Part shown: positions 48,058 to 56,236 of the stretch, piece by piece
Layout: each line of letters opens with the position of its first letter
How positions within the stretch are numbered: the first letter of the stretch is position 1
Assembly: GCF_018397995.1 (NCBI RefSeq)
Contig: NZ_BBQH01000016.1
Span: 124,001-188,000 of the forward strand
DNA from: Rhizomonospora bruguierae
GTDB taxonomy: Bacteria > Actinomycetota > Actinomycetes > Mycobacteriales > Micromonosporaceae
Length of the DNA stretch: 64,000 bases
Reading direction: 5' to 3'
Made by a program: the position numbers and the translations under genes
The notes under the pieces: model-generated
What the model saw: only the letters and a program-made list of their open reading frames with translations
Databases searched by the model: none
What the model was told of the DNA's origin: nothing

Positions 48058-48560
48058 TCACCCGAGGGCGGTCAGCTCCTCGGGGCTCAGGCGCAGCGCG
48101 CCGGCGGCGATGTTCTGTTCCAGGTGTTCCGGGTCGCCGGTGCCCGCAATGGCCAGCACGTGCCGCCCCTGGCGACCGGCGCGATCACCTGCGCCTCGGC
48201 CAGGTGGTCGGGCCGCACGTTGGACAGGCCGAGGTGGCGGATGAGCCCCTTGTCGCGCAGGTCGGCGAGGTAGCCGAAGCGCTCGGCGATCGAGTCCCGG
48301 CCCGGACGTTTGACGATCCGCAGGTTCACCAGGTCCAGGTGGTCCCGGCCGAGCCGGCGCAGGTTCTCCGCCACCTGCGCACGCAGCAGTTCCGGCGTGG
48401 TCGCCTCGATCCACGCACCGGACGCGTCCGTGCCCGGCCCGACCTTCGTCGCGATGAGCAGGTCCTCCGGGTACGGCCAGAGCGCGTCACGGATCAGTTC
48501 GGCGGCGTACCGGACGGCCCCGCGCCGACGCCGAGCGTGCCGCCGGGGGAGCGGTAGAAG
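48058..48560 (-). pseudogene. Aldo/keto reductase remnant
   Basis: Read leftwards, fragments of an aldo/keto reductase appear in separate frames: ELIRDALWPYPEDLLIATKV, VAENLRRLGRDHLDLVNLRI, FGYLADLRDKGLIRHLGLSN and VRPDHLAEAQVIAPV, then after a deletion and frame change HVLAIAGTGDPEHLEQNIAA and the end LSPEELTALG. The N-terminal NADPH- and catalytic-Tyr region and the middle of the barrel are missing. About 165 codons remain of the usual 280. Confidence 0.8.
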
Positions 48561-48647
48561 GCGGCGGTGCGGGGTGGCCGGTCACGCCGTGATTCTGTCG
48601 GGGGTGTGGTGTAGGCAACTCAGTGGCCAGCTATGGAGGGAGAGGTC

Positions 48648-49763
48648 ATGAGCGGTGTACGAGTTCTCGTCGGCACCCGCAAGGGCGCGTTCATCCTGAC
48701 CGCGGACGGCGCGCGGCGGGAGTGGAAGGTCGACGGCCCCCACTTCGGGGGCTGGGAGATGTACCACGTCAAGGGGTCCCCGGCGGACCCGGAGCGGCTC
48801 TACGCATCCCAGTCCTCCGGCTGGTTCGGGCAGGTGATGCAGCGCTCCGACGACGGCGGGCGCACCTGGTCGCCGGTCGGCAACGGCTTCGAGTACACCG
48901 GCGAGGCCGGCGAGCACCTCTGGTACGACGGCACCCCCCGGCCGTGGGAGTTCAAGCGGATCTGGCACCTCGAACCGTCGCTGGACGACCCGGACACGGT
49001 CTACGCCGGCGCCGAGGACGCGGCGATCTTCAAGACCACCGACGGCGGCCAGAAGTGGACCGAACTGCCCGGCCTGCGCACCCACGAGTCGGGCCCGCGC
49101 TGGCAGCCCGGCGCCGGTGGCATGTGCCTGCACACGATCATCCTGGATCCGGCCCGGCGGGAGCGCATGTACGTGGCCATCTCCGCGGCCGGCGCCTTCC
49201 GCACCGACGACGGCGGCGTCACCTGGCAGCCCATCAACCGGGGCCTGCGCTCCGGCCAGATCCCGGACGAGGACGCCGAGGTCGGCCACTGCGTGCATCG
49301 CCTGGCGATGCACCCGTCCCGCCCCGAGGTGCTGTTCATGCAGAAGCACTGGGACGTCATGCGCAGCGACGACGCGGGGGCCACCTGGCACGAGATCAGC
49401 GGCGACCTGCCCAGCGACTTCGGCTTCCCGATCGCCGTGCACGCGCACGAGCCCGAGACGGTGTACGTCGTGCCGATCAAGAGCGACTCGGAGCACTACC
49501 CGCCGGAGGGCAAGCTGCGGGTCTACCGCAGCCGGGTCGGCGGCAACGAGTGGGAGCCGCTTACCGAGGGCCTGCCCCAGGCCCACTGCTACGTCAACGT
49601 GCTGCGCGACGCGATGGCGGTGGACACCCTGGACCCGTGCGGCATCTACTTCGGGACCACCGGCGGCCAGGTCTACGGCTCCGCCGACGGCGGCGACACC
49701 TGGCAGCCGATCGTCCGCGACCTGCCCTCCGTCCTCTCGGTGGAGGTACAGGTGCTCCCATGA
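48648..49763 (+). CDS. BNR/Asp-box beta-propeller protein (sialidase-like fold)
   Basis: 371 residues with at least five Asp-box repeats: [32 protein letters not shown] and SADGGDTW, which cap blades of a beta-propeller. The start [18 protein letters not shown] and [14 protein letters not shown] are typical of a cytosolic actinobacterial family sometimes labelled exo-alpha-sialidase. No signal peptide and no catalytic Arg triad stand out, so a hydrolase function is doubtful. GGAGGGAG precedes ATG 48648. Its stop overlaps the start of the MoaD-like gene (ATGA), implying a working pair. Confidence 0.87.
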   Translation: MSGVRVLVGTRKGAFILTADGARREWKVDGPHFGGWEMYHVKGSPADPERLYASQSSGWFGQVMQRSDDGGRTWSPVGNGFEYTGEAGEHLWYDGTPRPWEFKRIWHLEPSLDDPDTVYAGAEDAAIFKTTDGGQKWTELPGLRTHESGPRWQPGAGGMCLHTIILDPARRERMYVAISAAGAFRTDDGGVTWQPINRGLRSGQIPDEDAEVGHCVHRLAMHPSRPEVLFMQKHWDVMRSDDAGATWHEISGDLPSDFGFPIAVHAHEPETVYVVPIKSDSEHYPPEGKLRVYRSRVGGNEWEPLTEGLPQAHCYVNVLRDAMAVDTLDPCGIYFGTTGGQVYGSADGGDTWQPIVRDLPSVLSVEVQVLP

Positions 49764-50071
49764 CCCGCCCCACGATCCGGGTCGTGCTCCCGGCCCACCT
49801 GAAGAACCTGGCCGGGGTCAGCGGCGAGGTCGGCCTCGACGTGCCGGCCGGGCCGGTCACCCAGCGGCTGGTGCTGGACGCGCTGGAGGGCCGTTACCCG
49901 ATGCTGCGCGGCACGATCCGCGACCAGCGCACCGGCAAGCGGCGCGCGTTCATCCGCTTCTACGCCTGCGAGGAGGACCTGTCGAACGAGTCCCCGGACG
50001 CCCCGCTCCCGGCCCGCGTGGCCGCGGGGGAGGAGCCGTTCCTGGTCATCGGCGCGATGGCCGGCGGCTGA
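49760..50071 (+). CDS. MoaD/ThiS-like beta-grasp protein ending in Gly-Gly
   Basis: 103 residues. [20 protein letters not shown] at the N terminus and [15 protein letters not shown] fit the ubiquitin-like beta-grasp fold of MoaD and ThiS, and the protein ends IGAMAGG. A C-terminal Gly-Gly is what such sulfur carriers use for adenylation and thiocarboxylation. No MoaE, ThiF or MoeB gene is nearby. It is translationally coupled to the BNR propeller protein, an association that suggests a joint but undescribed role. Confidence 0.82.
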   Translation: MTRPTIRVVLPAHLKNLAGVSGEVGLDVPAGPVTQRLVLDALEGRYPMLRGTIRDQRTGKRRAFIRFYACEEDLSNESPDAPLPARVAAGEEPFLVIGAMAGG

Positions 50072-50217
50072 GATCCGCCGGCCGCGCCGCGCCGGCCGCG
50101 CCGCGCCGGCCCGCCCGGGCCGTCCGCGCGTGACTGGCTGGTGCACAGTGACGGGGTGACATTCGTTCTGGACACCCCTGTGGACTCGACCGGTGCGGAG
50201 CCGACCGGGGCGGCGGC

Positions 50218-50649
50218 GTGAGTCCGCTCGGCGGTGCCACGCGCCGCCCGCCCAGCGTCGTGGCCATCGTGGCGGGGCTCATCGCCGCGGCGGTCATCAT
50301 CGTCGTGGCAATCATGGCGAACCGGCCCGACCGCGGGGACGTCCGCGCCGCCGCGGTGGCGACCGCCGAGGAACTGGAGCGCACGCCCGTCGAGGGGAAT
50401 GCCGTGCACATCTTCGACGTGGAGAAGGCGGCCGAACGGGCTACCCGGGGCACCGGCACCGGCAAGTTCGCCGCGGTGGGCGGCGGGCGGTTCAGGATCG
50501 ACTTCCGTGGCTCCGACGAGCGCGGGGACCGGTACGAGATGAGCCACGACGGCCGCGACCCGTTCTGCATCGTCGTCAAGTTCACCCACAACCTGTCCAA
50601 TCCCGGCCCCGGGTATCCCGCCGCGACCGTCGAGGACGGCGCCTGCTGA
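50218..50649 (+). CDS. Small single-pass membrane protein, unknown
   Basis: 143 residues. One transmembrane helix (SVVAIVAGLIAAAVIIVVAI, about 13-32) then an extracellular or periplasmic-side domain with GGGRFRIDFRGSDERGDRYE and one or two cysteines near the end (FCIVVKF and the final Cys). It resembles anchored secreted proteins but I do not recognise the family. GTG start at 50218. A 21-codon frame immediately upstream overlaps it by GTGA. Confidence 0.7.
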   Translation: MSPLGGATRRPPSVVAIVAGLIAAAVIIVVAIMANRPDRGDVRAAAVATAEELERTPVEGNAVHIFDVEKAAERATRGTGTGKFAAVGGGRFRIDFRGSDERGDRYEMSHDGRDPFCIVVKFTHNLSNPGPGYPAATVEDGAC

Positions 50650-50706
50650 CCTGCCGCTGACCATCGAGGCGTCGCAGCCGACCGGCGGCCGCCGGGGGTG
50701 GAGCGG

Positions 50707-51255
50707 CTAGTCCGGCGCGGCGGCCGCCTTGCGGGCGCGGTAGGCGGTGACCGCGGCCCGGTTGCCGCAGCCCGCCTCGCAGAACCGGCGGGACCGGTTC
50801 CGGGACAGGTCGACGAGCACGTTGTCGCAGTCCGGGTACGCGCACACGCGCAGCCGATCCAGTTCGCCGGCCCGGACCACGTCCACGAAGGCCATCGCCG
50901 CCTCGACGGCCATGCGGGTGTCGAGCGGGGCGTCGCGCGGGGTGGCGTGCAGGTGGTGCGGCTCGCCGTCGTGCCGGACGAGTTGGGGGAGGGCGTTCGA
51001 CTCCCGGAGCAGGCCGTTGACGATCTCCACCACGCCGTCCTCGTCGCGGTGCCACACCGGGCGCAGCCGGGGGCGCAGCCGCTGCACCGCCCGCAGCTCC
51101 GCGACGGTGCAGTCGTGCCGGCCGGTCCACCGGTGGGCGCGCATGAAGGCGGTCAGGGCGGGCACGTCGGGCAGCCCCTCACCGCCCCGGCCGGCGGTGT
51201 TGACCAGGGCGGCGGTGGCGACCAGGGCGCACGCGGTGTCATGGATGAAAGTCAC
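50707..51255 (-). CDS. CGNR zinc-finger regulator
   Basis: 182 residues. The N-terminal ABATE-type domain starts TFIHDTACALVATAALVNTA, and the C-terminal CGNR zinc finger reads CAYPDCDNVLVDLSRNRSRR then FCEAGCGNRAAVTAYRARK. These are stress-linked actinobacterial transcription regulators. CAGGAG lies 5 bases before the GTG start. It is divergent from an EamA transporter, with paired 15-bp direct repeats between, so it most likely controls that transporter and itself. Confidence 0.93.
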   Translation of the reverse strand: MTFIHDTACALVATAALVNTAGRGGEGLPDVPALTAFMRAHRWTGRHDCTVAELRAVQRLRPRLRPVWHRDEDGVVEIVNGLLRESNALPQLVRHDGEPHHLHATPRDAPLDTRMAVEAAMAFVDVVRAGELDRLRVCAYPDCDNVLVDLSRNRSRRFCEAGCGNRAAVTAYRARKAAAAPD

Positions 51256-51311
51256 GTTGACTCCTGACAGGAGCGGCTCTACTGTCACGAGCATAAGCGC
51301 CTTTTGCTCAT

Positions 51312-51342
51312 GACATCGATTGATCCCGACATCGATTGATCC
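51312..51342. repeat. Two perfect 15-bp direct repeats in the CGNR/EamA intergenic region
   Basis: GACATCGATTGATCC occurs at 51312-51326 and again at 51328-51342, one base apart, so the period is 16. Each copy contains ATCGAT. The CTCCTG-A-CAGGAG palindrome next to the CGNR start is a second element. A likely operator for the CGNR protein. Confidence 0.7.
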
Positions 51343-51366
51343 TGACCCCGCGGGGGAGTTTTCGCG

Positions 51367-52323
51367 ATGCAGTCCCGTCCGGCCGGCGCCGGTCTCGCGC
51401 TGGCGCTGCTGTCGGCCTTCACGTTCGCCACGTCCGGCACCTTCGCCCGCTCGCTGATCGAGGCGGGCTGGTCGGCCGAGGCGGCGGTGGCCGCCCGGGT
51501 CGGCATCGCCGCCCTGGTCCTGGCGGTGCCGGCCGCGCTGGCGCTGCGCGGCCGGTGGTCCATGCTGGGTCGCAACCTCGGCGTGATCGGCCTGTTCGGC
51601 CTGCTCGCGGTCGGCGCGGCGCAGGCGTGCTTCTTCAACGCCCTCCAGTACCTGCCGATCGGCGTCGCGCTGCTGCTGGAGTACCTGGGCATCGTGCTCG
51701 TGGTCGGCTGGATGTGGGCGGCGCACGGGCAGCGGCCGCGCCGGCTGACCGTGGCCGGATCGGTGACCGCGCTGCTGGGCCTGCTGCTGGTGCTCGACCC
51801 GTTCGGCGCCGGCCCGGTGGAGCCCGTCGGCGTGCTGTGGGGCCTGGGCGCCGGTGTCGGACTGGCCGCGTACTTCGTGATCTCCGCCCGCACCGACGCC
51901 GGGCTGCCCCCCGTCGTGCTGGCCAGCGGCGGGATGGCGGTGGGCGCGGTCGGCCTGCTGGGGCTCGGCGCGCTGCACGCGCTGCCGCTGCACGCCACCT
52001 TCGGCGCGGTCACGTTCGGCGGTCACCGGGTCAGCTGGATGGTCCCGATCGCGGGGCTGTCGCTGGTCGCCGCCGTGGTGTCGTACGTGGCCGGCATCAG
52101 CGCGGCGCGGATCCTCGGCGCCCGGCTGTCCTCGTTCGTCGGGCTCACCGAGGTGCTGTTCGCCGTGCTGATCGCCTGGCTGGTGCTGGGCGAACTGCCG
52201 ACCGGGGCGCAGGCGGTCGGCGGTGCGCTGATCGTCGCCGGAGTGGCCCTGGTCCGCCTCGACGAACTGCGCGCACCGGAGCGGGAACCCGCGCCCGCCA
52301 CGCCCGCGTTGGTCGGTGATTGA
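51367..52323 (+). CDS. EamA-family (DMT superfamily) transporter
   Basis: 318 residues with ten hydrophobic helices in two EamA repeats (LALLSAFTFATSGTFARSLI and VGVLWGLGAGVGLAAYFVIS open each). LGARLSSFVGLTEVLFAVLI and AWLVLGELPTGAQAVGGALI are the conserved end of EamA domain 2. It probably exports metabolites or amino-acid-like compounds. Divergent from the CGNR regulator. ATG at 51367; no strong ribosome site is seen. Confidence 0.93.
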   Translation: MQSRPAGAGLALALLSAFTFATSGTFARSLIEAGWSAEAAVAARVGIAALVLAVPAALALRGRWSMLGRNLGVIGLFGLLAVGAAQACFFNALQYLPIGVALLLEYLGIVLVVGWMWAAHGQRPRRLTVAGSVTALLGLLLVLDPFGAGPVEPVGVLWGLGAGVGLAAYFVISARTDAGLPPVVLASGGMAVGAVGLLGLGALHALPLHATFGAVTFGGHRVSWMVPIAGLSLVAAVVSYVAGISAARILGARLSSFVGLTEVLFAVLIAWLVLGELPTGAQAVGGALIVAGVALVRLDELRAPEREPAPATPALVGD

Positions 52324-52361
52324 CCGGTTTTGGGTACCCGTCGAGGGGTACCACCCACGCC

Positions 52362-52652
52362 ATGTCGAGCACCGACTTCCAGGCGGTTCAGCGGGTGCTG
52401 GTGGACCTGGACTTCCCCGCGTCGAAGGAGCAGATCGTCCGGCACGCCGAGGGGCGCGGCGACGCGGGCGCGCTGAAACTGCTGCGGGCGCTGCCGCTGG
52501 CGACCTACCAGAACATGTCCGAGATCCGCAGTTCCGTGCCGTTGGACCCGACCGTCGACGACGGGTTGAGCCCCGCCGACCAGGCGGCCCGGGCCCGCTC
52601 CGGCCACACCCACCGGATCGCGGAGCACCTGCGGGAGCCGAACGCCGAATAG
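52362..52652 (+). CDS. DUF2795 domain protein
   Basis: 96 residues. AVQRVLVDLDFPASKEQIVR followed by HAEGRGDAGALKLLRALPLATYQNMSEI matches DUF2795, small actinobacterial proteins of about 60-130 residues with helical content and unknown function. ATG at 52362 gives the family N terminus. It is followed by two further small charged proteins. Confidence 0.85.
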   Translation: MSSTDFQAVQRVLVDLDFPASKEQIVRHAEGRGDAGALKLLRALPLATYQNMSEIRSSVPLDPTVDDGLSPADQAARARSGHTHRIAEHLREPNAE

Positions 52653-52772
52653 GCACCGGCCCGGCAGAGCCGCGGACGCCACCGGGCCGTACCGCGCCGG
52701 TCGCAGGAATCAAGGCCGACGCCCGGGGTAACCGGCCGCGGGACACCCGCCGAGCCGAGAGGACGCCACGCC

Positions 52773-52994
52773 ATGACCGAGCCGGAGGAGAGCCGCGCCA
52801 AGACCACCGAGACCGACGGCGTGCTGATGCACCCGGGTAACCACCCGGACACCACCACCGCGCAGGTCAAGGGGCCGCCCGAGAGCGGTGAGACCCGCGT
52901 CGAGGTCGGCGGGGAGATGGTCCGGGTCCGGGTGGACCAGGAGACGCGCGTGCAGGGGCCGGACACGGTCGATGATTCCGAGCCGCCCGACTGA
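52773..52994 (+). CDS. Small polar protein, unknown
   Basis: 73 residues, rich in Glu, Thr and Val, with the strand-like GETRVEVGGEMVRVRVDQET. GAGAGGA precedes the ATG by 9 bases. No family recognised; size and polarity suggest a cytosolic, partly disordered protein. Confidence 0.55.
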   Translation: MTEPEESRAKTTETDGVLMHPGNHPDTTTAQVKGPPESGETRVEVGGEMVRVRVDQETRVQGPDTVDDSEPPD

Positions 52995-53000
52995 TCGTCC

Positions 53001-53234
53001 TCAGGAGGGAGACGTCTCGTCCTCCAGGTCCGACGGCATGATGTCCGGAGCCTTGTCGTCGGACGTCTTGCCGTGCGGCCCGTACGGGGACGCCTGGCCC
53101 TCCGGTACCGGTCGGTTGCCGGTCTTGTCGTGCGTGCCGCCCGGCGCGGCGGTCGGGTGGGGCTCCTCGCTGCGCTGCGTGGTGGTTGGCGAGTCGCCGC
53201 TGCGGCGCATTTCCGGCTGCTGGACGTTGCTCAT
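53001..53234 (-). CDS. Small polar protein, unknown
   Basis: 77 residues, rich in Ser, Thr, Pro, Asp and Gly (HGKTSDDKAPDIMPSDLEDE), likely disordered. The ATG at 53234 follows GGGGGAAGG at good spacing. It converges with the previous small gene with only 6 bases between stops. No family recognised. Confidence 0.6.
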   Translation of the reverse strand: MSNVQQPEMRRSGDSPTTTQRSEEPHPTAAPGGTHDKTGNRPVPEGQASPYGPHGKTSDDKAPDIMPSDLEDETSPS

Positions 53235-53376
53235 GAGCCTTCCCCCTACGGCTCGGCGGGAACGGGTCCGCCCATCGTGTTCCCCGGGCCGGATGGGGCA
53301 AACGCGGCGAAGCACCCGGGCGGGGCGCCGAGGGCGCGTCCGGGTGCGGCGGCCGGTCGATGGCCCGGTCGGTGGC

Positions 53377-54075
53377 TCAGTCGACCATCGGGAGGTCCAG
53401 GGTGTGCGCGCTGTGCGTCGCCTTGGTCGCCAGGTACCGCACGTTCGCCGCGGACACGTGCACGCCGGTGGGCACCCGGCTCTCCACGTGCACGCCGAGG
53501 CGGCCGAGTTGCTCGGCCTTGTCCGGGTTGTTGCTCAGCAGCGCCACCCGGCGGGCGCCCAGCGCGAGCAGCATCTGCGCCGCGGTGGTGTAGTCCCGTT
53601 CGTCCTCGCCGTGGCCGAGTGCCACGTTCGCCTCGTACGTGTCCAGGCCGGTGTCCTGCAGCGCGTACGCGTCCAGCTTGGCGTACAGGCCGATGCCGCG
53701 CCCCTCCTGCCGCAGGTACAGCAGGAAGCCGCCGGCCTCGCTGATCCGCTCGACCGCCTCGCGCAGCTGCGGCCCGCAGTCGCAGCGCTGGCTGCCGAAC
53801 ACGTCCCCGGTCAGGCACTCGCTGTGCGGGCGGACCAGCACCGGGCGGCCCCCGTTGGCCGATCGGGTCAGGGAGCGGCGCCAGTCGCCGAGCCCCAGGG
53901 CGAGGTGCTCGCGCCCGTCCGCCAGCCCGTCGAAGGTGAACACCCGGGCGGAGGTGGCGTAGCCGTCGGGGAACCGCATGGGGACGGTCACCTGCCGCCG
54001 CACCGCCGCGGGCCGGACCGGCGCGGTGCCGGCGACCGGCGCCGCGGGTGCTGGTTCGCTGGGCGTGTGTGGCAT
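53377..54075 (-). CDS. ribA: GTP cyclohydrolase II
   Basis: 232 residues. Zinc ligands Cys87, Cys98 and Cys100 (ECLTGDVFGSQRCDCGPQL), catalytic LRQEGRGIGL, and Tyr137 in DAYALQDTG, which aligns with E. coli Tyr105. Opens GTP to a diaminopyrimidine plus formate and pyrophosphate. Some actinomycete paralogues lacking this Tyr stop at the formamido product, so this one should go to completion. It lacks the RibB domain and sits away from rib genes but divergent from a RibD-type reductase, suggesting a role outside riboflavin synthesis. GGAG lies 5 bases before ATG 54075. Confidence 0.94.
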   Translation of the reverse strand: MPHTPSEPAPAAPVAGTAPVRPAAVRRQVTVPMRFPDGYATSARVFTFDGLADGREHLALGLGDWRRSLTRSANGGRPVLVRPHSECLTGDVFGSQRCDCGPQLREAVERISEAGGFLLYLRQEGRGIGLYAKLDAYALQDTGLDTYEANVALGHGEDERDYTTAAQMLLALGARRVALLSNNPDKAEQLGRLGVHVESRVPTGVHVSAANVRYLATKATHSAHTLDLPMVD

Positions 54076-54226
54076 CGGATCTCCTCGCATTGACCAAGTG
54101 TGCTGCGACCAGGGGGTGACCTGCTTCTCCTCGGTACCGAACCGCCGGCCGCTTCAGTCCGTACCACGTGTGACGGGCGGGCGGCCGCCGCGGCGGCTAC
54201 CGTTTCACCTCTAGGAGGCTCCATCT

Positions 54227-54919
54227 GTGGTTGACCGACCGTACGTCCTGCTCAGCTGCGGCATGTCGCTCGACGGGTACGTGGACAGCGCCACCGACAC
54301 CCGGCTGCTGCTGTCCAACGCCGCCGACTTCGACCGGGTCGACGCGGTCCGCGCGGAGTGCGACGCGATCCTGATCGGCGCCGAGACCGTGCGGCAGGAC
54401 AACCCGCGGTTGCTGGTGCGGTCGGCGGACCGCCGCGCCGAGCGGGTGGCCCGGGGGCTGCTGCCGACGCCGGTGAAGGTGACCGTGACCGCCCGCGCCC
54501 GCCTCGACCCGTGCGGCCGGTTCTTCGCCCTCGGCGAGGTGGACAAGCTCGTGTACTGCGCCAGCCCGGTGCTGGACGACGCCCGGGCGCGGCTCGGTCA
54601 CGTGGCGACCGTGCTGGACGGTGGCGAGCCGGTGGACTTCCCCCGGATCCTGACCGACCTGCACGCCCGCGGCGTGTCCCGGCTCATGGTCGAGGGCGGC
54701 GGGACGGTGCACACCCAGTTCCTGACCGCCGGCCTGGCGGACGAGTTGCAGTTGGTGGTGGCCCCGTTCTTCGTGGGCGATTCGCGCGCGCCCCGCTTCG
54801 TCGGCGACGGACGGTTCCCGTGGGACGCGCAGAACCGGGCGGCGCTCGCCGAGGCGCGCCCGATCGGGGACGTGGTGCTGCTGCGGTACGCGCTCTCGGA
54901 CCGCTTCGGGGAGCAGTGA
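54227..54919 (+). CDS. RibD C-terminal-type pyrimidine reductase
   Basis: 230 residues, the stand-alone reductase domain of RibD with a dihydrofolate-reductase-like fold. YVLLSCGMSLDGYVDSATD, AILIGAETVRQDNPRL (NADPH and substrate loop) and SRLMVEGGGTVHTQFL are diagnostic. It reduces the ribose of a pyrimidine such as the GTP cyclohydrolase II product. AGGAGG is 8 bases before the GTG start. Divergent from ribA, so the two enzymes can supply consecutive steps from GTP. The deaminase half of RibD is absent. Confidence 0.92.
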   Translation: MVDRPYVLLSCGMSLDGYVDSATDTRLLLSNAADFDRVDAVRAECDAILIGAETVRQDNPRLLVRSADRRAERVARGLLPTPVKVTVTARARLDPCGRFFALGEVDKLVYCASPVLDDARARLGHVATVLDGGEPVDFPRILTDLHARGVSRLMVEGGGTVHTQFLTAGLADELQLVVAPFFVGDSRAPRFVGDGRFPWDAQNRAALAEARPIGDVVLLRYALSDRFGEQ

Positions 54920-54973
54920 CGGCGCGGCGGGCACAGGCGCGGGCGGCATGGGGCGGCGGGCGGCGGGGTCCGG

Positions 54974-56146
54974 TCAGGCCACCGGCCCGGCGGCGGTGTC
55001 GACCCGGCGGTCGTCCGTGCGTGACCGGCGCGACCCGCGCAGCCAGCGCGCGACGAGCACGCCCGCTCCGGGCAGGCTCGCCACGAACGCGAACAGCCCG
55101 TACACCACGGCGATCGTCAGCCCCTGGGTCGCGCTCAGCCCGGCGGCGCCGAACGCCCACGCGGTCACGCCCTCCCGGGGACCCCAGCCACCAATGTTCA
55201 GGGGCAGGGTCATCGCCAGCAGGGCCAGCAGCATCAGCGGGAGCAGCCGGGTGATCGGCGTCACCGAGCCGGCCGCCCGGGCCGCGACCAGGAACGTGCC
55301 CAGGTGACCCGCGACCACCAGCGCGGAGGCGACCAGGATGCCCGGCGCGGTGCGGCGGGTGAGCAGCCCGCGCCGCACGTCAGCACCGGCGGTACGCACC
55401 GCCCGCGCCCACCGGCCCGCCGGCTCGCCCCGATCTCCGCGCTGGGCGGGATGGCCCGCGGTTCCGTGCCGCCCGGGGTGGGCCGCCGTTTCGCGCTGGC
55501 CGGCGCGTGTCGCGGTCGCACGCTCGGCGGTGCAAGCCGCGTTCCCGGGCCGAGCCGTGTGCGCCGCTGTCCCCCGCCGGGCCGCGCCGCGCCGGCGCCA
55601 AACGATCACCGCCGCGACCAGCCCCGCCACCGTGACCGCGCCGGCCAGGTAGGGCGCGACCGCGGCGAGGCGGAGCCGGTCCTGCACCGGTGACGGGTAG
55701 GCGACCAGCACCGCCAGCCCGAACGTGACCAGGACGACCTGACCCGCCGACCGCTCCAGGACCACCGCCCGCAGCCCCCGCCCGACGTCGCCGGACTCGC
55801 GGCCGTGCCGCACCGCCCGGTGCACGTCGCCGAGCACGCCGCCGGGGAGGGCCGCGTTGAGAAACAGCGAGCGGTAGTAGTCCGCGACCGCGGCGGCCAG
55901 CGGCAGCCGCAGGCCCAGGCCGCGCGCCACCAGGCACCACCGCCAGGCGCTGAAGACCGTGGTTGCCAGGCCGATCCCGAACGCGACCAGCAGGGCGCGG
56001 CCGTCGATGACGCGCAGCCCGTCCAGGAACGCGCCGGTGCCGAGCCGCCACAGCAGCAGCCCGAGAATGCCGGCGCCGCCGAGTACCCGGGCCCACGTCC
56101 AGACGGTCCCGGGCGGCGGGAGCCACCCCCCGGCGCTGCGTGGCAT
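54974..56146 (-). CDS. UPF0104 / lysylphosphatidylglycerol-synthase-type membrane protein
   Basis: 390 residues with about eight hydrophobic helices. VADYYRSLFLNAALPGGVLG followed by DVHRAVRHG is the signature of the LPG_synthase_TM (UPF0104) family, flippase-like proteins for lipids or lipid-linked sugars, and LPLNIGGWGPREGVTAWAFG is its second hallmark. An unusual cytosolic loop of about 65 residues rich in Ala, Arg, His and Gly interrupts the middle. It lies downstream of methyltransferase, glycosyltransferase, PTPS-like and dehydrogenase genes on the same strand, hinting at a lipid-linked product. Confidence 0.88.
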   Translation of the reverse strand: MPRSAGGWLPPPGTVWTWARVLGGAGILGLLLWRLGTGAFLDGLRVIDGRALLVAFGIGLATTVFSAWRWCLVARGLGLRLPLAAAVADYYRSLFLNAALPGGVLGDVHRAVRHGRESGDVGRGLRAVVLERSAGQVVLVTFGLAVLVAYPSPVQDRLRLAAVAPYLAGAVTVAGLVAAVIVWRRRGAARRGTAAHTARPGNAACTAERATATRAGQRETAAHPGRHGTAGHPAQRGDRGEPAGRWARAVRTAGADVRRGLLTRRTAPGILVASALVVAGHLGTFLVAARAAGSVTPITRLLPLMLLALLAMTLPLNIGGWGPREGVTAWAFGAAGLSATQGLTIAVVYGLFAFVASLPGAGVLVARWLRGSRRSRTDDRRVDTAAGPVA

Positions 56147-56236
56147 GCGTGCTCCTCCCCGTCGGGTCAGCCTTCGGGCATGAGTACGGGGTTCGTCCGG
56201 CGTTGGTTCACCGGCGGTGGCTCGCCCGGCGGTGGC

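Noticed and set aside
50156-50221. 21-codon GTG frame overlapping the start of the small membrane protein by GTGA
   Set aside because: No good ribosome site and no family; too short to support as a leader peptide.
54076-54226. FMN riboswitch or other conserved leader between ribA and the RibD-type gene
   Set aside because: The gap is only 151 bases and shows none of the FMN-riboswitch helices.
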